Below, piece after piece: positions 30,501 through 35,928 of a stretch of DNA of 35,928 nucleotides (position 1 is its first letter; each line of letters starts with the position of its first letter). The notes under the pieces were generated by a model. That model was given only the letters and a program-made list of their open reading frames with translations, did no database searches and was not told where the DNA came from. Source of the DNA: JBBRHF01 sp038223055 (lineage in GTDB: Bacteria > Actinomycetota > Actinomycetes > JACCUZ01); the NCBI GenBank assembly GCA_038223055.1, contig JBBRHF010000016.1:1-35928 (forward strand), read 5' to 3'. Both the position numbers and the translations under genes were made by a program.

Positions 30501-32964
30501 GCGGCTCACGCGGCGTGGACTGGCGGCTCAGCTGCGGTGTGCTGTTCGGCCCGGGCAGGCCCGGTGCGGTCGCGAGGACCGGCAACGGGACGAGCGCGCG
30601 GTCGATCGCGAGGGGCGGGGCGACCTTGGACAGGTAGCGGGCCAGCCACCCGACGGCGAGCTGCTGAGCGGCGTACTCCTCGCGGCCGTAGTAGGAGTCC
30701 AGGGTCTTGGCCACGACGGGGTCGGCGGTGTAGGTGCGGCCCTCCGGGCCGGTGGCGGTCTGCAGCGCCACCTGGCTCGCGGCGTGGGCCGCGAGCACCG
30801 CCTCGGCCGTGACCGCGGCGGCGGAGTCCAGGGCGTAGGCCGAGGCGTGGGCGTCGAAGCTCACGAACGGCGCGCGCCGACCGCCCCCCCAGTCGCTGGA
30901 CTGCGGGAAGTAGAGGTCGGCCGGATAGGGCTGACCCGGCTGGTAGATCGTGCCGCCAGGAAGGTTGTAGGGCAGACCGATCGGGGCCGGCGAACCCGCG
31001 ACGAAATTGATCGTGCTGAACGCGCCGTAGGTTGCCGCGCCGTTGGCGAAGGCCGCCTCGGGGACGGCGCGACCGGCCAGGCGGGCGAAGTCGGCGGTCC
31101 ACCACAGGTGCTGGATGTTGGTCATGTAGTCGGGGTGGATCCGCGAGTGGTTCTCGACGGTGTGGTCGTCATAGGCATTGGCGCCCTGCAGCCGCGACGC
31201 GAGGGGGATGCCGTTGACCGGCGTCCCGTTGCCGAGGTCGGCGCGGGTGGAGTAGGAGGCGACCTCGAGGTCGACGGCCTTGGCCCGCCAGGCCGCAGCG
31301 CGGGGGTGGGCGGGCATCATGTTCACGGCGAGCTCGAGCATCGCGGCGTTCCAGCTGTCCTCCTCGGCCTTGGTGTTGCCGGGACTGAGGACGGTGCCGG
31401 CCTTGTCGGCCCAGTACTCCGTGGCCCGCGTGAGCAGGAAGTCGGCCTCGGAGACGACCATCCGCGCGACGTACTCCCGGGTCTGGGGGGTGATCTTGTC
31501 CCAGACCAGCCACCCTGCCTCCCCGGCCATCTGGGCCCAGTGGGCGCTCTGCCAGACCTGGCCCCAGCCGCCGGGGCTGACCGCCAGGTGGCTGCAGGCC
31601 AGCGAGCGCACCAGGAAGTCGGTGTAGGCGACCGCCTCCGCGCTGGTGCGCCCCACGCTCGGGTCGTGGTGCGCCTTGGTCCGGACCGCGACGGCGACGG
31701 CGAGCGCGCCCATGGCGGGCAGTCGGACGGACCGCTCCAGGCGCTCAGGGTCGCTGGCGCGCTCGACGACGTCAACGAAGCGCTGCCCGCGCCGCGACGC
31801 CCAGCGCGCGTCGTACTGAGAGTTCAGCAGGTATTTCTCGGCGTTGATCAGGGCAACCCGCATGGTGTAGCCGGTCGGGTCCAGGGCGGGGTTGACCGGT
31901 CCGCCCTTGTCCAGCAGCAGGCTCGGCTTGACCAGGCCTGCGGTCGCGAAGTTGCCCACGGCCTTCGTCGCTGTCGGGCAGGCGGCGCCGGTGGGACCGG
32001 ACAGGGTCCGCCAGGTGGCCGGCGCGGCGTCACCCGGCCGGGTCACGACCCGCTTGACATCGGTCGTGACCGTCGGGGTGGGTGCGGGCTTCTTCGCCGG
32101 CTTGGGGGCCGGTTTGCCGGCGGCCTTGGCTGCCTTCGCGGCCGCCGTGGCGACCTTGGCCGCCTGGGTCTTGGCGTCGTCGTTGCTGTTGCGGAGATAC
32201 CAGCGCGAGCCTCGTACGACGCCCACGGTGTCCACGCCGTCGCCGTCCCAGTCTCCGGCGACCGGCTGGTCGGCGGGTCCCCCGAACGTGAAGGTGACCG
32301 CGGTCTTGGCGGCCAGGGCAGCCTTGCGGGCCGTCGCGTTGCGCAGGAAGAAAGATCCTGCGCGCACGATCCCGACGCCGTCGCGACGGTCACCGTCCCA
32401 GTCCCCGGTGATCGGCAGGTCGGTGGGGAGGCCGTAAACGAAGCGCTTGTTGCTCGCTCCGGCTGACACGTGGAAGCGCTGCAGCCACAGGTTGCCTCGG
32501 ACCACCCCGATGTCGGTCTTGCCGTCGCCGTTCCAGTCGCCGACCACCGGCTTGTCTCCGGGTGCACCGAACCCGAACGTCGAGGTCGGGGCCGGGGCGG
32601 AGCCGAGGACCGTGTCGTAACGCACCCACTGGCCCAGGGTGAACACGATCGGGGTGGAGGCTCCGTCGCCGTTCCAGTCACCCATGAGCAGGGTGCTGCC
32701 CGCAGGTGTGGGGATGTTGAAGGTCAACTCGGCTGCCCCGTCGCCAGACTTCGACCGAGCCCGGGCACCGAGCGGCGAGGCGTAGCCGGGAACCGAGCGC
32801 TCCGGGTAGATCGCCTTGGTGAAGGTCCCGGGGTTCAGCGCGGCCGGCATGAGACGGCGGTCCCCCGAGATTGCGGCGCCGGCGGGCGCTGCGGTTCCCC
32901 CGACCATGCCCATGAGGGAGGCCAGACCCAATGCTGTTGCCAGCCCGACGACACGACGCGACAC
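30490..32964 (-). CDS. secreted FG-GAP/VCBS repeat protein with a C-terminal helical domain
   Basis: This 824-aa exported protein has a signal peptide, VSRRVVGLATALGLASLMGM, ending near GAAISG. Four FG-GAP-like repeats follow (GDWNGDGAS, GDWNGDGKTD, GDWDGDRRDG, GDWDGDGVDT; about 80-275), each a Ca-binding blade loop. Next is a Lys/Ala/Pro linker, then a large helical domain (about 330-800) with NTKAEEDSWNAAMLELAVNM and VENHSRIHPDYMTNIQHLW. This resembles alpha/alpha-toroid carbohydrate-active proteins, but no family is confirmed. GTG at 32964 has AAGGAG 8 nt upstream. It may act on an extracellular glycan. Confidence 0.8.
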   Translation of the reverse strand: MSRRVVGLATALGLASLMGMVGGTAAPAGAAISGDRRLMPAALNPGTFTKAIYPERSVPGYASPLGARARSKSGDGAAELTFNIPTPAGSTLLMGDWNGDGASTPIVFTLGQWVRYDTVLGSAPAPTSTFGFGAPGDKPVVGDWNGDGKTDIGVVRGNLWLQRFHVSAGASNKRFVYGLPTDLPITGDWDGDRRDGVGIVRAGSFFLRNATARKAALAAKTAVTFTFGGPADQPVAGDWDGDGVDTVGVVRGSRWYLRNSNDDAKTQAAKVATAAAKAAKAAGKPAPKPAKKPAPTPTVTTDVKRVVTRPGDAAPATWRTLSGPTGAACPTATKAVGNFATAGLVKPSLLLDKGGPVNPALDPTGYTMRVALINAEKYLLNSQYDARWASRRGQRFVDVVERASDPERLERSVRLPAMGALAVAVAVRTKAHHDPSVGRTSAEAVAYTDFLVRSLACSHLAVSPGGWGQVWQSAHWAQMAGEAGWLVWDKITPQTREYVARMVVSEADFLLTRATEYWADKAGTVLSPGNTKAEEDSWNAAMLELAVNMMPAHPRAAAWRAKAVDLEVASYSTRADLGNGTPVNGIPLASRLQGANAYDDHTVENHSRIHPDYMTNIQHLWWTADFARLAGRAVPEAAFANGAATYGAFSTINFVAGSPAPIGLPYNLPGGTIYQPGQPYPADLYFPQSSDWGGGRRAPFVSFDAHASAYALDSAAAVTAEAVLAAHAASQVALQTATGPEGRTYTADPVVAKTLDSYYGREEYAAQQLAVGWLARYLSKVAPPLAIDRALVPLPVLATAPGLPGPNSTPQLSRQSTPREPLSP

Positions 32965-33320
32965 TCGAGAACTCCTTCGTCCAGCGCCGTGGCGCCCCAG
33001 ACCCCGGTACGACGACCAGGCTAACAAATCAGTCCAAACTCTCCCAGACCTGATCTCACGATCGGCCGGGATGGCCAAAGCATGACCCAAATCGTCGACC
33101 TACTGCGCCATCTTGGCCACCAGACCGCCATCGGCGCGTCGCCAAAACAGGTGGCCAGGCGATTGGCTACGCGCTAGCGGTGGCGTGGCATGGCATCCTG
33201 TTGGCAACCCCCTGGTAGGAATATCAGCCTCCCCTGGGCCACAATAGGTTGAGATTCTTCGTCAACAGCGGCACGATGCCGCAAAAGCTATCGTCGACCC
33301 GCCGATCCGAGGACCCGTCC
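32965..33320. other. divergent regulatory gap before kamDE
   Basis: It contains the promoter region of the FG-GAP gene on one side and the kamDE promoter on the other, and is less G+C-rich than its surroundings. An 8-bp inverted repeat (TGGCCACC at 33114-33121, GGTGGCCA at 33150-33157) may form a stem or operator. No cobalamin-riboswitch sequence was recognised. Confidence 0.35.
33245..33250 (+). promoter_or_regulatory. candidate -10 hexamer (TAGGTT) for kamDE
   Basis: TAGGTT lies 70 nt before the chosen kamD start. A start near 33257 would give a leader of about 64 nt containing GAGGA at 33309-33313. Confidence 0.4.
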
Positions 33321-35033
33321 GTGACCCACCCAGGCAAGCCAGCGCGCACCAGGCTTCAGCGCAAAACCAAGCTCCAGCCCGCCGAGCCCGAGCCAGCCGA
33401 GTTTCAGCGGGACAAGCTCACGCTGGACCCCGTCCTGGTCCGGCGGGCTCGCAGCCTGGCCCGGTCTGCCGGACGACCCATCGTCACCCTCGCCCGCAGC
33501 CACTCCACCGTCTCCGTCGAGCGCGCCGTGCTCCGCCTCGCCGGCCTCGCCGGCGCCGACGCCGACGGCATCCCGTGGGTCAACCGGCTGGTCGATGCCG
33601 TGCGCGAGGAGGTCGGGCTCGAGCACGGCGTCGCGCTGCCGGTGTGGGAGGCGATGCGCCGCGACGGGCACGCTGACCTGATCGAGCTCGCGCAGAAGGC
33701 GGCCACCGGGGGAGTGCGGCTGCGGCTGCCGGAGGGGCGCGATGCCGAGCTTGCCACGAAGGCCGCGACGCGGGCGGTGGGTCGGGGGATCGCCGCGATC
33801 GACCGGCGCCGGCTGGAGCGGGAGCGGCTCGTACGTCGCATCGGCGACGCTCCGAGGAAACCCTGGATCTATCTGATCGTGGCCACCGGAGACATCTACG
33901 AGGACATCCCGCAGGCCCAGGCCGCTGCACGGGAGGGCGCGGACGTGATCGCGGTGATCCGGTCCACCGGCCAGTCGCTGCTGGACTACGTGCCCGAGGG
34001 TCCCACCCGCGAGGGCTACGCCGGGACCTACGCCACCCAGGACAACTTCCGGCTGATGCGGGCCGCTCTGGACGACGTGTCCCGCGAGCTGGGCCGCTAC
34101 GTGCGCCTTACGAACTACGCCTCCGGGCTGTGCATGCCCGAGATCGCGACGCTGGCGGGGCTCGAACGGCTCGACATGATGCTCAACGACTCGATGTACG
34201 GCATCCTCTTTCGCGACATCAACCCGGTGCGCACGTTCGTGGACCAGCGGTTCTCCCGGCAGGTCCACGCCCGTGCCGGGATCATCATCAACACCGGCGA
34301 GGACAACTACCTCACGACCGCCGACGCTATCGAGGCGGCCCACACCGTGACGGTGAGCCAACTGCTCAACGAGTACTTCGCCAAGGAGGCCGGGTTGGCC
34401 GACTGGCAGATCGGCCTCGGCCACGCCTTCGAGATCAACCCCGACGTGCCCGACTCGTTCCGGCTCGAGCTGGCCCACGCGCTGCTGGCCCGCCAGCTGT
34501 TCCCGCACGCCCCGCTCAAGTGGATGCCGCCGACCAAGCACATGACCGGGGACGTGTTCCGCGGCTACCTGTTGGATGGCTTCTTCAACCTCGCCGGCGC
34601 CCTGACCGGCCAGGGCATCCTGCTGGTCGGCATGATGACCGAGGCCGTGGCCACCCCCTTCCTGTCCGACCGCGACCTGGCCCTGCAGAATGTCCGCTAC
34701 GTCATGGAGGCGGCCGGGCGCCTGCACGAGGACTTCCACCCCCAGCCCGGCGGCTTCATCGCCAACCGGGCCGACCAGGTGCTCGCCGAGGCGGTCGACC
34801 TGCTCGAGCGCATCGCCGCCGAGCCCGGTCGGGCGCCCCTGCTGGCGGCCATCGAGGACGGCACGTTCGGGCTGATGAAGCGCCCGGCCGACAAGGGCAA
34901 GGGCTCTGACGGGGTGTTCCGCCAGGCGCGGGGCTACGTCAACCCGGCCACCGACCTGCTCGAGGCTGGCCCGCCGGCCCCACGCACGCCGGCCCTGCGT
35001 ACGTCGGCGTCGGCACGGGCGGGGCGGTCATGA
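33321..35033 (+). CDS. kamD: lysine 5,6-aminomutase alpha subunit KamD
   Basis: This is the large subunit of the adenosylcobalamin- and PLP-dependent enzyme that moves the terminal amino group of beta-lysine (or D-lysine) to give 3,5-diaminohexanoate. The TIM-barrel region is recognisable from SHSTVSVERAVLRLAG and WIYLIVATGDIYEDIPQAQ through IIINTGEDNYLTTADAIEAA, MPPTKHMTGDVFRGYLLDGF and GMMTEAVATPFLSDRDLALQ. The protein is 570 aa. Its N-terminal 35 residues are a basic, Pro/Glu-rich extension compared with the clostridial protein. GTG 33321 was chosen for GAGGA 7 nt upstream; ATG 33276 is possible. The stop overlaps the kamE ATG (ATGA), as expected for the two subunits of one enzyme. Confidence 0.95.
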   Translation: MTHPGKPARTRLQRKTKLQPAEPEPAEFQRDKLTLDPVLVRRARSLARSAGRPIVTLARSHSTVSVERAVLRLAGLAGADADGIPWVNRLVDAVREEVGLEHGVALPVWEAMRRDGHADLIELAQKAATGGVRLRLPEGRDAELATKAATRAVGRGIAAIDRRRLERERLVRRIGDAPRKPWIYLIVATGDIYEDIPQAQAAAREGADVIAVIRSTGQSLLDYVPEGPTREGYAGTYATQDNFRLMRAALDDVSRELGRYVRLTNYASGLCMPEIATLAGLERLDMMLNDSMYGILFRDINPVRTFVDQRFSRQVHARAGIIINTGEDNYLTTADAIEAAHTVTVSQLLNEYFAKEAGLADWQIGLGHAFEINPDVPDSFRLELAHALLARQLFPHAPLKWMPPTKHMTGDVFRGYLLDGFFNLAGALTGQGILLVGMMTEAVATPFLSDRDLALQNVRYVMEAAGRLHEDFHPQPGGFIANRADQVLAEAVDLLERIAAEPGRAPLLAAIEDGTFGLMKRPADKGKGSDGVFRQARGYVNPATDLLEAGPPAPRTPALRTSASARAGRS

Positions 35034-35928
35034 GTGAGCAGGCCAGCGCGTTCCGGGGCCACGACCTGCCCGAACCCGCCGGCGGTTCGCCGGCCCGGAT
35101 CCTGCGCCCCTACGGCGACACGACCGGGGACGGCATGGTTCAACTCTCGTTCACCCTGCCGATCTCGCACGACAAGCGGGCCGAGGGGGCCGCGCTGCAG
35201 CTGGCCGCCAAGATGGGGCTCGACCCGGCGATGGTCGTGCACGCCAAGCCGATGGGTGCGCACTTCACCTTCTTCGTCGTCTACGGCAGCGTCAATCACC
35301 TGGTCGACCTGTCGAAGGTGGTGGTGGCCGAGCGGGAATACGACCTGCGCAGTCCCAAGGAGGTCAACGCCGCGATCAAGCGCAGGCTGCGCCGCAAGCT
35401 GGTCGTCCTGGGTGCCTGCATCGGCACCGACGCGCACACGGTCGGCATCGACGCGATCCTCAACATCAAGGGCTTCGCGGGGGAGAAGGGCCTCGAGTAC
35501 TACCGGGAGATCCGGGTCGTCAACCTGGGCGCCCAGGTCCTCGTGCCGGACCTGGTGGCGGCGGCCCGGGCCGAGAAGGCCGACGCCGTGCTCGTCTCCC
35601 AGGTCGTCACCCAGCGGGACGCCCACGTGCAGAACACCCGCGAGATGTCCGCGGCCTTCCGGGAGTCCTACCCGGCCGGCCGGGTGCCGCTGCTGGTGGT
35701 CGGCGGGCCTCGCTTCGACGAGTCGGCGAGCACCGAGCTCGGCGTCGACCGCATCTTCGGGCGCGGAACCACACCCGGGGAGGTGGCCAGCTATCTCGTC
35801 CATGCGCTCGGCCTCACCCCTGCTCTCGAACCCACCCCTGTTCTCGAACCCACCCCAGGTGTCCGAACCCCCCCCGGTATCGCAACCACCCCCCGTGACG
35901 GCACCCCCCCCGGGATAGACACCCCCCC
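35030..35928 (+). CDS. kamE: lysine 5,6-aminomutase beta subunit KamE, cut by the window end
   Basis: This subunit binds both cobalamin and PLP. The DXHXXG cobalamin motif is DAHTVG (D134-G139), with the axial His at 136. The PLP lysine lies 11 residues later at K147 (LNIKGFAG), the same spacing as His133/Lys144 of the Clostridium sticklandii enzyme. The normal enzyme ends near FGRGTTPGEVASYLVHALG (about residue 263). The frame continues as a Pro/Thr-rich tail with LEPTPV repeats to the window end, without a stop. The tail is coded by C-rich DNA, so it could be a real extension or a sequence-quality problem. Confidence 0.93.
   Translation, partial: MSEQASAFRGHDLPEPAGGSPARILRPYGDTTGDGMVQLSFTLPISHDKRAEGAALQLAAKMGLDPAMVVHAKPMGAHFTFFVVYGSVNHLVDLSKVVVAEREYDLRSPKEVNAAIKRRLRRKLVVLGACIGTDAHTVGIDAILNIKGFAGEKGLEYYREIRVVNLGAQVLVPDLVAAARAEKADAVLVSQVVTQRDAHVQNTREMSAAFRESYPAGRVPLLVVGGPRFDESASTELGVDRIFGRGTTPGEVASYLVHALGLTPALEPTPVLEPTPGVRTPPGIATTPRDGTPPGIDTP

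Noticed and set aside
30358..32466. 702-codon + strand frame opposite the FG-GAP protein
   Set aside because: The signal peptide, repeats and ribosome-binding site are on the - strand; this frame is a shadow.
32965..33320. Cobalamin riboswitch before kamDE
   Set aside because: No sequence resembling the conserved B12-box was found by eye; only a short dyad is present.

Overview
The window is high-G+C DNA from an actinobacterium. It carries the complete Pup-proteasome gene set (arc/mpa, dop, pup, prcB, prcA, pafA, pafB, pafC), twin-arginine translocase genes and a HelY-type helicase in the usual actinobacterial order. The genus cannot be read from the sequence; a Micrococcales lineage that can ferment amino acids (for example Intrasporangiaceae) would fit, but that is inference.

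Positions 1-6789 hold the end of trmI and then arc, dop, pup, prcB, prcA and a Nudix hydrolase, all on the + strand and tightly packed. Together they make the Pup tag, activate it (Dop), unfold tagged proteins (ARC) and degrade them (20S core PrcA/PrcB).

Positions 6790-9870 are a decayed accessory segment between the core proteasome genes and pafA. It contains an IstB fragment, an IS982-type transposase with several single-base indels, other gene remnants, a pair of small membrane proteins, and two copies of a 42-bp hairpin repeat. A third, inverted copy lies at 16206-16247. Two acidic proteins (one of the DUF5709 type) follow on the - strand.

Positions 10795-22054 return to conserved genes: pafA, two FKBP-type prolyl isomerases, pafB and pafC (DNA-damage WYL regulators), a Cys4 protein, a small membrane protein, tatA, tatC, a diacylglycerol-kinase-like lipid kinase, helY and a small membrane protein. 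A 5'-3' exonuclease (-) and an M24 peptidase follow.

Positions 24147-35928 form a lysine-fermentation neighbourhood: acyl-CoA dehydrogenase, Lrp-type regulator (-), lysine 2,3-aminomutase kamA (-), 3,5-diaminohexanoate dehydrogenase kdd, an amidohydrolase, a large secreted FG-GAP protein (-), and kamD/kamE for the cobalamin-dependent 5,6-aminomutase. KamA, KamDE and Kdd catalyse the first steps from lysine to 3-keto-5-aminohexanoate. The later genes (kce, kal, CoA transferase) are not in the window, which ends inside kamE in C-rich DNA.

Many genes have a TANNNT hexamer 6-8 nt before the start codon and no Shine-Dalgarno sequence. This suggests that leaderless transcripts are common here.
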